From: Ichthyophis bannanicus
Lineage: Eukaryota > Chordata > Amphibia > Gymnophiona > Ichthyophiidae
DNA: 64,000 nucleotides
Direction: 5' to 3'
Assembly: GCA_033557465.1 (NCBI GenBank)
Contig: CM066039.1
Span: 44,731,788 to 44,795,787, forward strand
The notes under the pieces are model-generated. The model saw only the letters and a program-made list of their open reading frames with translations, made no database searches and was not told the origin of the DNA. A program made the position numbers and the translations under genes. This document shows, one piece after another, positions 44,011 to 55,560 of the stretch. Each line of letters begins with the position of its first letter. Position 1 is the first letter of the stretch.

Positions 44011-45226
44011 TCTTCCATGCCAGTGGGACCCGGAGACTCCTGGCTCTTTGCTGCTGCTTTCTTCTGTGCTGGTGGAACTCCTACCGGCTCTCTGAACTGC
44101 TGCTCCTCTTTGCTGTACTGGCAGGACCATTGTGCTTGTTCTTTGAAGATGCTGCTGTTCTCTTGGCTCTTTAAATCCACTGCTCTTCAGAAGTTAGAAT
44201 GATACCTTATATATCTGTTTGCACATGTACAAACCGACATATGTATATGGACAGACAACCACAAAGGCAGATCAGACCCTGGACAATAGGCGCTATCGCT
44301 TAAGCAGGCCAAAAGCAGAGTCATGATATGCAACCACTCAACTAATTTAACCCTTTCTAGGCCAAGCCCAAAACTCTCGGGATCCAAAATTCTGACTAAA
44401 TATTCCTATCAAATGGTATATAATACATGACCATAGCAGAAGGAAAATCACTATTAGAACATATTGAATAAGATGGGTACAATTTTTCTGAAATATGCAA
44501 AAATTAACCCGGCTAAAGAATGTGGATTAAAATTTTAAAGTAGGCCTTCAAAGGGTTAACACACAAGAAGATAAAATATCTTCCAATTAACCGTATCCTC
44601 TATTTGAATCAAAAGCTTATTATAATGTATAGACTTCCAGTATGTTATATTAAGGAGCTGCTTCTTCACGGTTACATGAATTAGCCTCCCAATGGAGGCA
44701 AAATCTATATTGGAAGTTAAAACAGCCTAAGTTAAGCATAGAAGAGAGGACAGGTTTGCATATTGGCTAGTTTTAAATCCCCACATTTCCCCTTACTCCT
44801 TCACATCTGACAATAACCAGGGAATCTTTTTTTTCTTACTATTATTTGAGCAGTTTCTCATCAGAAAGCTGGCATACACTGCTTCTGGTTGTGTGTGTCC
44901 AAGTGCTTTTTCCTTTTTATGGTCTTTGGTTACCAATCCAAATGATTGCAGAATTCAACCATGAATCATGCGTTATAATAGTAACACTTCGATTTTTATA
45001 ATTTTACCTAAACAAACATATTATTGATGTAGAATGAGATTAGACTTCCTCCAGCTTGTGGCTAGGAAGTTCTTTCAGCTTTTAGCTGCCCCTGGATTAC
45101 TGGTAGCTAATAATTGCCAAAGTCCAGTTGATTTCCAAACAGTTGATTATGATAGCGCAAACTGCCTGTGTAAAGTATGTGACTGGAGCAGTTTCAGTTA
45201 GCAGCCTACATTTTCTTTTTTCATAG
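44011..45226. other. End of XKR8 intron 1, no other gene
   Basis: AT-rich. The intron ends with a pyrimidine tract and acceptor AG at 45225-45226. Confidence 0.5.
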
Positions 45227-45414
45227 GTGTTTGCATGCACTGGAAGTAGGGATCAAGGCCTATAAAAAGAATGAGAAGTATACGGAATATGCCTATTTCC
45301 TGATACAGGATATCACTATGCTGCGACTCTTTGAGACCTTCCTGGAGAACACCCCGCAGCTTACATTGATGCTCTATGTCATTCTACACAACAACAAAGC
45401 AGAAATATATCAGT
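45227..45414 (+). CDS. XKR8: XKR8-like phospholipid scramblase, exon 2
   Basis: 188 nt encoding residues 288 (split) to 351 (split). The acceptor follows 'ttttcttttttcatag'. The codon split AG|G gives Arg as the LLR|CLHALE junction. It contains DITMLRLFETFLENTPQLTL, the most conserved XKR motif (MLRLFETFLE.APQL.L). The donor GTGGGT at 45415 is chosen because it is the only one that keeps the frame into exon 3 and gives the same spacing (YQ-x-V...SFL) as human XKR8. No stop or indel within the exon. Confidence 0.93.
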
Positions 45415-45475
45415 GTGGGTACCATTTACTTTTCTTCCAAGAACCATCAAGATGGTAAAGTTGTAATCATTGCTG

Positions 45476-45814
45476 CAGGGCCAGTCCTATCATTAGGCAA
45501 ACTAGGTAGTTACCAAGGGCAGCAGCAGTTACAATCAAAGCAAAACAACGGGTCCTGGCAGCCACATACACTCAGAGTCATCACTGCTTACTTTTATCTG
45601 CAGGAAAAATGAGCAATATGCAAACAGTCCATTTACCCTTGCAAGTGTTTTGTTTTTAAATCTCCCTTATGCATATATTTATAAAATAAAGTTTAATATT
45701 TAAAAGTGTAATATCTAAAAATGCATTTTTATAAGATTGTTTTGGGAGGAATGGTGTGGAGATGATTACAGTTGAGTTTTATTTATGGCATCTTATACCC
45801 TTGCACCAGTCTTG
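45476..45814 (+). mobile_element. hAT-type MITE in intron 2
   Basis: CAGGGCCAGTCCTATC start and CCTTGCACCAGTCTTG end, imperfect inverted ends. The flanks CATTGCTG and TGCTGCTG match at 5 of 8. The interior matches 12593-12967. Confidence 0.65.
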
Positions 45815-47387
45815 TGCTGCTGCTGTAGCTTCATCAGTGTTCAGGTCCTTTTCCTGGAACTTTATTCAGAGACTTTGATGTTTTGTTTCACCACCCTAGT
45901 TTAAGGATGGCAATTTTCAAAGTAAGTTGCTTGAGTAACTAAACACATAACCATGTAAATTCTCTGGTGCTGAAAATTGCCCTGCCCTTAGGGGACAAAT
46001 GTCTATACATTGTTGGATTGAAGCTTGAGGGCTATTATTTTTGTGTTTGTGTGGTTTTTTTAAAATGTGTAATGATGAAGTGGAGTAGCAAACAAAATGG
46101 ATTTGCTAAACCATTGGTGAATTACGAGTACATCTTTTTTCTCCCTTATTTTTTGGTTGTATAAGATATGACTTAGAGAAAGGGTTAATGTTTAAATGTA
46201 ATTAAATTTGAGGAGAAGGGGCTCTTTTGATGGAATAGCCTTAGTGATGAAAACTAGAACTGTGACAAGAGTTAGGCACAAAAGGAAAAGAATAAGAAAA
46301 ACTAACTCTGAATCCTCATCAGTTGCAGGTTTTGTAGGTCAAACTTGGTCTTCTATCACATCAATGGACACAAACTTAGTCAAAGAAATTTGCTGAAAAC
46401 TGTTACATCATCTTTGATGGGAGACTCCATCATTACTCATATATATATATATATATACTGTATGCATAATTTGGATGCTCATAGCAGCTTAGTGTTATTA
46501 GTATTCAAGAACAGTGAATCCCTTCCCCAAAGAGTTTATCATCTAGGTGATAAATAGGGCAGTGGTAAGAATAGGATTGGATTAAAGGCATGAGGGAACT
46601 GGGAACTTTATGTACTCTATATACATCTCTACCTAGCAGCCATGCTCTTTCCTCCATAATTTTATCAAGTGACTGAGGTAATCATAGTTGCATTTCAGAA
46701 ATTATAGAATAATAGTTGTTTGCAAATAGAGAAAAAAATCCCTTCATTAGTGAATTTCATTTATCGGCGTCACAGAAGATTATAATAGCTTAATATATAT
46801 ATATATATATCAAGAACAACAAACATTATCGCATACAAAATATAAAAATCTGAAACCCCCTTGGGTAGCTAAGTTGGTATTATATCGCCCTAAGGTAACT
46901 AGAGGACCAGCAATGCCAAATCTGTGGTGGTATTATCTAGCAGCCCTACTCTCACTACACTGGTGGGATGGCAGGAGGGACTTGCTCAGAAATGGGTGCA
47001 TATTGAGGAGGTGTATGCTACGGGGCTCCCCTCTCGTTCCTCCTGCATCTGCACAATCCTTTTGTGCTGCAAGTTGACCAACTGTGGAGGCATGGGAGGG
47101 GGAGGGGGTCAGAGTCTCTGAAGCATCTGCTTGTTGTTACAACCTATTATATATAATCCAGACGTTGCCTCAGGCCTTCAGAACCCACTTTTTCAACACT
47201 GGCAGCAGTAGAGCCTCCATACAGTTTACCAATTTTATGTGGATGGGACTGTCACATCCTTCATAGAGCTAAAGGAGAAGTATGGCCTTGGACAACGGGA
47301 CTTTTAAGGGTATCTACAAGTGTGGCACTGGCTGAGAGCAGGTGAATGACAGTGGGCACAGTCTCAAGGGCTCTCCGATTTGGAGGC
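45815..47387. other. Intronic, no gene; two short AT microsatellites
   Basis: (AT)n runs at about 46438-46457 and 46793-46811. A possible ORF1-like remnant of CR1 at 46208-46450 is too weak to call. Confidence 0.4.
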
Positions 47388-48131
47388 TATTTATTTATTT
47401 AGCGTACATTTGTATACCGCTACTTCCAGCGATCAGTAGCGGGGTAGATTACAAAACGGAGCTGTCTGATCAGGACAGGGATATTTGAAATATATACAAG
47501 GTGATTGATAAGAAAAGCACAGCACACAGCAATTATGAAAGAGAGTTTCCTTCCACAAGGAGGGTGGAGTTATTACCTATGTACATTTTTACAAATATAC
47601 ATTTTCATTTTACATATGTACATTTTTTTATATAATTTACATAATTTTACATAATTTACAGGTATACATCTTTGGTTTTCTGGGTAGCACGGCTGAAGTC
47701 ACTTAGATTTACATCATGTTGTAATGAATCTGAAATAGGTGGGTCTTGAGTTTTTTCCTAAAGTCCATTAAGTCTTCGCACGCTCGTAGCTCAGGTGGCA
47801 GTTGGTTCCAGAGAGTTGGTGCTGTGAATGAGAATGCTCTGTTACTTGTACCGGTATTGACAGATCTTATGTTTTTCGATACGCAGAGGGTATTTAAGTT
47901 GGTGGTTCTTCTGCTTCTGTTGGGAGGTTGGGTGCTGATAAGGTTGGAGAGAAAAGATGGTGCTATGTTATGCATGAGTTTGAATGTGGTTGTTAGGGTT
48001 TTGTATTTTATGCGAGCTGCAATGGGGAGCCAGTGTAGCTCGATCAACACTGGTGTGATGTGCTCAGCAAAACCTTTTTTCATGATGATTCTGGCCGCAA
48101 CGTTCTGTGCCATTTGGAGTATGTTCAGAGT
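47388..48131 (-). mobile_element. L2 LINE (L2-A), 3' part
   Basis: On the minus strand, RT C-terminal sequence LQMAQNVAARIIMKKGFAEH and LHWLPIAARIKYKTLTTTFK, then AFSFTAPTLWNQLPPELRAC, and the 3' tail ending at 47388 ('tatttatttatttagcgtac' on +). It is interrupted on its 5' side by DIRS-d; continuation at 53243-53345 and 54611-55013. Confidence 0.82.
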
Positions 48132-48290
48132 TATCTCCAGGAACAAGCAGGAATGAGTCTTCACATATGGGTACGTCGGTACCGACGGAGCCTGCACGGG
48201 AATGCTCCCCAGCATCCAATCAGAAAGCTTTTGGGAGCATCCCTCGCGCCTGCACGCTGACTTCCCGCCCTTTCCACTTCTTCTCCTCAG
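48132..48290. repeat. DIRS-d terminal inverted repeat (5')
   Basis: Complement of 53058-53242, with the palindromic 'ggtacgtcggtaccgacg' stretch at 48171-48188 near the outer end. Confidence 0.88.
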
Positions 48291-48506
48291 TTTTCGTTTT
48301 TCCACAGAGCCGGCAGGACGTCCTCCTGTCACCGCAGAAACTTTTTTCTTTAAATACTTCATTTCTTGTTTTCTTGTGGTCGCGTCTGTTTTTCCCGCCG
48401 ACACCGATACCGCCGGTGGTTTTTTCTTTTCTTTTTCTTAAACTCAGAGAGATTTTTCCCTCTGTTTCTGTCTTAACGTTTTTGGGCCTACAAGGCGCTC
48501 TCCATC

Positions 48507-50581
48507 ATGGAGCCTTCTTCTCCTAAGAAGTGCCTTCACTGTGGAAACACAGTTTTCTTTTTAGACTCCAATCTCTGGTGTCTGACCTGTTTGGGTCCTG
48601 ACCCTTTTTCCCCTGAATCAGGCTGCAATGCTGAGAGAAGACCTTCCCTCTTTCGAGTTTCCCTCGATACCGTTTTCCCTCCTGCAGTGAGGGCACCGGG
48701 TTTTTCTTCTCTACAGGATCAGGTAACCCACAAACAGTCTGTTAAGACTTGCCAATCCTTGAGTGGTAGGTCTCATGCCACGCATGATGACGGCTCCGGC
48801 CTTGCCCTCAAGACCCCATTGGCATTAAAACCCCGGCGGGAGTCTTCGGGCTCCACAGCATTTCATTTCAGGGGTTTCAGGTTATTCCTGGGGCTCACCC
48901 CTCACAGAACATACCTGAGCCGTGCTCGGGGGTGGTATCCGCTTCGAGCGGTACCGATACCCCGGCACCGGTGTCGAGTGTTCCACTCTTCACCAGGGAT
49001 AGTCATTGGGTGTCCTCGGTACCTTCGGGACCGATTGATACGTTCCAGATTGACTTTCCTGTTTCTAAGCCATGTTCAGTGGTGGTACCCGCTTCGAGCG
49101 GTACCAATACCCCGGCATCGGCACCGGTGTCGAGTGTTCCACTCGACACCAGGGATCGTCTTCTGGCATTCTCGGTTCCTTCGGGACCGATCGATATGAC
49201 CCAGAGTGACTTCCCTGTATCAGCATCGCCGGTACCACCACCGACATCGGTGCACTCTAGACATGCATCGATAGACTCGCTCCCTTCGATGCCGAGTCTG
49301 GAATCGATGCCGAGTCTGGAATCGATATCTAGTCTAGATGACTGGGTACCGACGCGCCTTGGAACCGACCCTTGTCGTTTCCGGATACGCAGTACCGAGG
49401 ATACTCACCAAGACTCTCTGGTTACCTCGGTACCGCTTGAGCAGCCTCCGATGACGGCCTCGATGCCATTACCGGTATCGGTATCGATGTCGATTCCTGC
49501 AGTTACATCGGTGCCTTCGATCCTTTCCATGCCTAGTTTGGAATCGATACCTGGCATAGACGATGCAGTACTAACTGCCTCAAATCGTGACTGCCAGTAT
49601 CATTATCCATCTAGTAAGGTTCTTTTTCTGCACCAGACCAGTACATCCTCTGGTGCTCAGGCTGCATCTTCAACCTTAGCCTTCCCAGGGATGGTTCCCA
49701 TTGGAGATCCTTCTTTTCAGAAGTTTCTCCTTGACATGGCAACCTTTCTTGCTATTCCTATCCCTGGCTGTAATCTTAACCAAGGCTCTCCTGCAGAAAA
49801 AGGAAATATAATGCTTCCTTTACATCATTCTTTGCAGGATCTTCTTCTGAGAATATGGGAATCACCTTTAAGGGTTCCCTCACCTTCTACAGCAACTAAT
49901 GTTCTGTATCAGTTGCCCCCCTCTCCAGGGTTTCAAAAGAATCAACTTCCCCATCATTCCATTGTAGTGGAATCAGCAATGAGGAAGGTAAAAAGCAAGA
50001 AGAAGCATTCTTCTTATCCGCCAGGTCGTGCTTCTAGAGCACTTGATGCCTTTGGACGTCAAACCTTCCAAACATCTATGCTGGCATCAAGAATTATTTC
50101 TTATATATTTTATATGAGTCTAACACTCCAGGAGGTCACAAAGAAATTATCTCTTTTGACTCCTTTTTTGTCAGAGCCTAAGGCTGCTGACTATTCCTTG
50201 CTTCTTAGTCATAGCCGGAATATCTCTTGGTTTCTTTCTCGTGCTTCTCTAGACTCTTTTGAGTCTGTTAGCAGATCCTCTGCTATTGCCATTGGAGCAC
50301 GTCGTAGAGCCTGGCTCCAAGCTTCTGACTTGAGCAGATGGGCACAACATACACTGGGTAATTCTCCTTGTACTGGAGAAAATCTCTTCAATAAGGAGGC
50401 TTTACGTCAGGTTGCTCATTGCTCCACTGACTTCCCTGGTTCTGGAGACCATTCTAAGCCTTCTTCTTCCCCAGGAGGTAGGAAATGTCCTACCAAGCCT
50501 TCTTTCCCTAAGAAAAGAAGGTTTTCACTCTTCTCCTGCCCATCATCCAGAGGTGCCCAAGCAAGGGACACCTCGTCCTAG
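48507..50581 (+). pseudogene. DIRS-d gag-like protein, one frame change
   Basis: ATG at 48507 gives MEPSSPKKCLHCGNTVFFLD with a second CLTC pair (zinc-ribbon-like CxxC...CxxC, as in DIRS-c gag). The first frame is meaningful to about 48920. The protein then continues in the frame 48932-50581 (549 codons). The Ser/Pro/Thr-rich middle has two tandem units of about 150 bp, near 48931-49230. The C-terminal domain HSIVVESAMRKVKSKKKHSS, GRASRALDAFGRQTFQTSML and IAIGARRRAWLQASDLSRWA resembles gag of other DIRS lineages. The gag type differs from DIRS-a/b/c. Confidence 0.75.
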
Positions 50582-50639
50582 TCTGAAGTTTCCAAATTCT
50601 AGCCAGTCTCAACATACCCAGCAACCATAGGTTCTGAAG

Positions 50640-51906
50640 GTTACAATCTACAGTTAACCTCTTCTTAACAGAAGTTTGTTCACTGTTTTTTCTTAAAGCT
50701 CTACACTGGGGTTTTCCTTTTTCAGTAGGCTAAGCTGTCAGGATATTCGTGTCCATGGGTTACAGAATTCTCCTCTTCTTACTACCAAGAAGGGAGGTTA
50801 CAACTATCTCATGATAGTTTCTGTCCCAACATGAACATTTTTTCCTTCAGCTGACTCGCCATATGGGTAAGTCACCCTCCCCCTCTCATCCAGGGTTTCC
50901 CCTGACTGAGTGGTACCATTCTGAAAAGCTTCTCTAGCTTTCATTCCAGTGTAGACTTTTTGTTTCCTTGAATACATTCTCAAGATAACTCATCAGGCAG
51001 GGACAGGAATATCTCCTCTCCCTTTGTCTGTTTCTCTTTGTTTTGCACAGTAAGATTCTCTCTGCTGTCTTTTTCAGCTGCTATGCATGCAGGAGTTCCA
51101 GTGATTGAACTACTGGTACTTTTCCACAAGTTCCAGTCTATCTTCCACAATTTTTGTCTAGCCTCAGTAGTGATTCCAAGCTAGTCCTCATCTATCTTGG
51201 ATAATCCTACTCACTTTAGGCTTCTCACATTATCTTCTTTCTAGCCATCTCCTTTTCCTAGGATGTGGCAACACACCTGACTTCATTCAGTTTTATCTCA
51301 TAATTCTCCTGCACAATGCTCTCTGCAATCTTCAGAGAAGCTTTCTACTATGGGCCCTTGCTATAGAGCATTGATCTTTGTCTCTGAGGGCTATTCTATA
51401 TAGTAGAAAAAAAAGCTTATAAATCATTCTCATGACTGTGAGGGTTCTCCACACCCTCTTGTCTCCTGTTATAATTCAGAATATAAGCTTTTTCTGCGTG
51501 AATATCCAAGACTATTAGTAACGCATGATACCCCTATGTCCCTCCAGTGGGTCCGCCTGGTATCTCCTCTATGCGTTTCTACCCATCTACCATGTCAGAG
51601 TTCTAAAGGACTCTCGACTTGCTCTTTACAGACTGATATTATCCTCTGTTTTTCACGCAACCATCCTGGTTATTTTACTGGATTGCATTTCTGCATCCTC
51701 TTAGCCCTCGGAAATAGATTCTCTATATATCTGTCAAGTGGGTTTCACCCTCTTGTTATTGGATGAATCTTTCCCCACACATTCCCCATGTGAATGTTCT
51801 TATGGGGCTTAGTGTATCTTCAGACTTATTGTCATGTATGTAAATATCTCTATATATGCCTCTACATACATATGTCTGTAAGTTGTGTGTGCATAATTAT
51901 GCCCCC

Positions 51907-51942
<36 letters not shown>

Positions 51943-52870
51943 ACCTATATATATATTTTGATACATATTTCTGCATATCTAGATATACATATATATATAT
52001 AGGTATATATATCTCCCTATATATATATATATAAATATATATGTATCTGTTGGGAGACTTTTATAGATCGATATGTATTACATACCATCTCCTCACTGTC
52101 TATGCTATAGCAATTTGTACCTTTCTCAGAGGTTACAGACAGTGGGCTCCCTTTTTCATACTGTTCCTTAGTATGTGGGGACTGTTATGCTCACAACCAC
52201 TACTGTGGTGATAACAGCTTCCGCTTTGCTCTAGGTCTCCCTATCCTTGAAGATTCAAGCTTCAATATCTTTCCTGTCTCTCATCAGCTAGGAAAGATAG
52301 TGTACATCTTCATTGTTTTTGAGTACACATTGTTCTGCTTGGGAATATGGGTTTTTTTTCCATAACCCTTCTTCCCTCCAAGACTGGGCTAGTTGTCCAA
52401 ATCGGTCAGTCTTCTTCTTTTAGTCCTCAATGTTATGACTCTGTACCTAAAAGAGTTTTCAGCTTTTTCTCATAAAGCTTTCCATTGAAGACCTGCCGTT
52501 CTAATCCTACCCCAGTTGACACCTGGATCACCTGCTAATTCCAGGTCTGAACCTTCACCCTCACTGCTGTGAGGTCACCTTGAGGATTCCGCTACTGCAT
52601 ATCCAGTAGACTCCATCACGCTTTCTACTTCCTACAATCCAGTAGGTAAGCTCCATATTATAACTGTTCATTAAATGATTTTAATGGTACTTATCATACA
52701 TGCCATGGACTCCTCTCCTGTAGTCCTTGGGTTTGCTGTTTTCCTTACAGCTCTTCTATTCTCAACTCCTACCCTCCATTCCCTCATGGGATGCCGGAGA
52801 TCCTGTGTGGGAAATGCACTCCTGATCCAGGAACATGCATTTTATGGGATCTCCCCCTGGCATCTCTAGC
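50640..52870. other. Non-coding filler of DIRS-d
   Basis: No frame over about 80 codons. An (AT)n-rich section with TATATA runs lies at 51915-52045. None of the pol motifs seen in the other three DIRS is present. Confidence 0.6.
51915..52045. repeat. AT microsatellite
   Basis: Runs of TATATA and variants with interruptions. Confidence 0.9.
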
Positions 52871-52879
52871 TAGGGAGTC

Positions 52880-52978
52880 CCCATATGTGAAGACTCATTC
52901 CTGCTTGTTCCTGGAGATAGCACAGTTACTTACCTGTAACAGGTGATCTCTGGGAACAGCAGAAATAAGTCTTCACAA
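52880..52978. repeat. DIRS-d internal complementary region
   Basis: The first part complements the 5' tip and the second part the 3' tip (junction near 52919). Located about 80 bases before the 3' inverted repeat. Confidence 0.9.
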
Positions 52979-53057
52979 CCCACCCACCTCCCCTAGGAGT
53001 TGTATCTATCTATCTTCCTTTCCTCTTTCTCTCCTTTGTCTCAGCTATGATACTCAA

Positions 53058-53242
53058 CTGAGGAGAAGTGGAAAGGGCGGGAAGTCAGCGCGCAGGCGCG
53101 AGGGATGCTCCCAAAAGCTTTCTGATTGGATGCTGGGGAGCATTCCCGTGCACTGCAGGCTCCGTCGGTACCGACGTACCCATATGTGAAGACTTAATCC
53201 TGCTGTTCCCAGAGATCACCTGTTACAGGTAAGTAACTGTGC
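53058..53242. repeat. DIRS-d terminal inverted repeat (3')
   Basis: Ends in 'ttacaggtaagtaactgtgc', with CAG|GTAAGT, the full consensus splice donor, in sense about 10-15 bases from the end. Confidence 0.88.
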
Positions 53243-53345
53243 TTTCTTTGGAAGGCCCTGTAGAATGGCGTTGCAGTAGTCGAGATGAGGCGTGATGAGA
53301 GCTTGTGCTATTGTCCTAAAATCATGCGGTTCAATAATGCTTCGG
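53243..53345 (-). mobile_element. L2-A, middle piece
   Basis: The minus strand encodes PLRSIIEPHDFRTIAQALIT and PHLDYCNAILQGLPK, the missing RT part between the flanking pieces of L2-A. Confidence 0.8.
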
Positions 53346-54610
53346 AGTGGTTGTATTTATTTATTTATTTATTTACCTATTTCTTTTATACCGCCCCTTC
53401 CAGAGATCAAGGGCGGTTTACATATAACAGATTAACAGTCTTGTACACAATTTGTATACATTTTACATAGAACAGTAGAAATCAACTATTTACATTGAAC
53501 AGTAAGTATAAACTTTGTAGGTATTGTAACAAAAAACAAGCAAACATATCAAACTTTGTACAAAAGTATATTTACATCGTGTAGTGTGTGTGGTGTATGG
53601 GGTAGAGATTGGCGTAGGTGCTGGAATTTAGTTCCTTTTATTTTTGTCATCTTTGGGGCGTGTGTGGGGGGGACAGGCTTGTGGTTAGATTGTTGGGGTT
53701 AAAGGAGTTTGTGCATGGGTGCCCACATTTGTGGTAGAGCTGGCTTTGGGGGAGTAGGGGATTTCGAAGTGTTCAGTGAACAGGTAGGTCTTTAATTCTT
53801 TTCTGAATTGGATGAGGTCTCTTATGGTGCGAAGTTCAATAGGGAGGTCGTTCCAGAGTGTAGGAGCAGTGAATGAGAATGCTCTAGAGCTAGTGGTATT
53901 CTTGGTTTTACAGATGGCTTTAGGTATGATGAGGGAGTGGGCTGCGTTTTGTCTGAGGGTCCTTGTCGATGTTGGAGACTGCAGTAATGTGGTTAAGTGT
54001 GAGGGGGCTATGTCGTTTATGAGTTTATAGGTTGTTAGGATAATTTTGTATTTGATTCGGCTGTTTATAGGAAGCCAGTGGAGTTCCAGCAGTATTGGGG
54101 TTACGTGGTCTGTTAGGTGGGCTTTAGCAATTACTTTTGCACAGATGTTTTGTGCTCTTTGTAGAAGGTATGTGCTTTTTTGAGGGAGGCCTATTAGGAG
54201 ACTATTGCAATAGTCGAAGTGAGGGGTGATCAGTGTACTTACTACGGATCTAAAGTCTTGTGTTTCAAGGAGTGGCCTTAGGTGCTGAATAGTTTTGAGT
54301 TTGTAGAAAATGGTTTTTACTGTTTGTTTTATGTGTGGCAGCATGGATAGGGTGTGGTCTATTATTACCCCTAAGTATTTTACCTGTTTTCTGACAGGTA
54401 TTGAAGTTTTGTTGATTGTGATTGTTTCCGGGTAAGTGTTTTCAGTCATAGAAGATCTTGTTACAAACATTGCCTCAGTTTTTTTGAGATTTATGCTGAG
54501 GTAGTTCGTTTCCATCCAGGAGGAGGTCTCGGCCATGCATTTGGATAGAGAGTCATATGTATGGTTTTTAGTGGTTATGGGGATAGCTAGCATGATGTCA
54601 TCAGCATATA
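53346..54610 (-). mobile_element. L2 LINE (L2-B) inserted in L2-A
   Basis: On the minus strand an uninterrupted 302-codon RT C-terminal frame (53685-54593) with LSINLKKTEAMFVT, KQVKYLGVIIDHTLS and DHVTPILLELHWLPINSRIK. The (ATTT)n tail at 53346-53372 lies next to 'ataccgccccttccag'. The 5' end is truncated right at the YADDIM box (about 54590-54606). Confidence 0.85.
53685..54593 (-). pseudogene. L2-B reverse transcriptase, C-terminal fragment
   Basis: 302 open codons, so a relatively recent copy, but without the catalytic YADD context and the endonuclease, so not functional. Confidence 0.82.
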
Positions 54611-55013
54611 TAAAATGGTGCGAAGTTTGTGGAAGATAGCCCTGTTTATTGTGCAGAGGTGTTTTTCCATCTTTAGGTCGCTATCAAACGTTACCCCCAG
54701 ATACTTTATTTCCTTCTTCGTGTGGTAGGTATTGTTGCACAGGGTGATTGTTGCGGGCAGGTCGAAGTTTGGTTTTTTGGAGATGAACATCACCTCTGGT
54801 TTTTTATGGTTTATTGCCATGTTATTTTGCTGCAGCCAGGTTTGCATCTCATTCAGGCATTCTTCTAGTTGGGTGTAGTTTGGATTGTTTACATCAAGTT
54901 GTGTGTACAGCATTATATCGTCTGCGTAGATGTGGTAGTCAATTTTGTACTTTTATAAGGTTTTACATATTGGTTGCATGTAGACGATGAAGAGGAGTGA
55001 GGAGAGCGCAGTT
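54611..55013 (-). mobile_element. L2-A, 5' piece
   Basis: The minus strand encodes IYADDIMLYTQ-type sequence (54880-54960), LNEMQTWLQQNNMAINHKKP and KEIKYLGVTFDSDLKM. It ends near FHKLRT, where L2-B enters. Confidence 0.78.
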
Positions 55014-55049
55014 ATATGTTGGTATGCCTGGGCTAGGAGGCAGGGTTTG

Positions 55050-55560
55050 TCTAAAATCTATCATCTCTTGATGGATGCTCACCAGGGTGAAAAACCTCCT
55101 ATCAACTCCAGTGGGAGCGCGACTATGGGTAGAGAATTGGGAGATCAGGCATGAAAGGCTACCTTTCAGGGAGGATTAATCAAGGGGCATATAGTGACGT
55201 GACATGTTGAGCATAACTTTAACGTTTTGCTTCGGTGGTACCTCTCGCCTGCCCTCCTTCAGCAAATAGAGAGATGCACAGATTGGGGTTGGTGGGGCTG
55301 TGTAGTGTGAGGAATTATTGCCATATGTGGTGGGGTGCCCCCTTGTGGTGGTGGTGATGATTTGGGGAGCGCTTCAGCAGGAGGTGGAGCATCTCAGGGG
55401 CCATGGAATGGAACTTTGAGACAGTTCTCCTGAAAGTGTGTGGGAGGGGCTGGTAGTGTGTAGGAGTGTGAGGGGGGGGGGGGTGTCTGGCACATATATG
55501 TATCCTAGCTGCATGCTATAACATCGCTTTGGGCTGGAAATTCGCATTCTCTCCCTCGTT
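55050..55560 (+). mobile_element. Possible L1-like ORF2 C-terminal fragment
   Basis: A CSVRNYCHMWWGAP reading near 55305-55345 resembles the Cys/His-Met-Trp-Trp motif at the end of L1-type ORF2 proteins. Only this motif supports the call. Confidence 0.35.

Larger units (their letters stand above)
48132..53242 (+). mobile_element. DIRS element without recognisable pol, sense in XKR8 intron 2 (DIRS-d)
   Basis: 5.1 kb with inverted repeats (48132-48290 and 53058-53242) and an ICR (52880-52978) complementary to both tips, so it has complete DIRS ends. It encodes a gag-like protein (48507-50581). From 50640 to 52870 I find no RT, RNase H or YR motif in any frame, only CT-rich and AT-repeat DNA. 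It sits inside L2-A at a codon-level break between GLPK and LNILQMAQN. It likely moved by using enzymes from another DIRS. Confidence 0.85.

Noticed and set aside
43371..44095. Overlapping frames of 85-224 codons in the TG repeat and CT tract
   Set aside because: Caused by the repeat composition; no conserved motif.
46208..46450. CR1 ORF1 remnant
   Set aside because: Only a short LMGDSIIT-like reading supports it; no neighbouring CR1 sequence.
4794..53242. Target-site duplications for the four DIRS
   Set aside because: I compared the flanks and found only 1-4 shared bases, which is not more than chance and fits the family.
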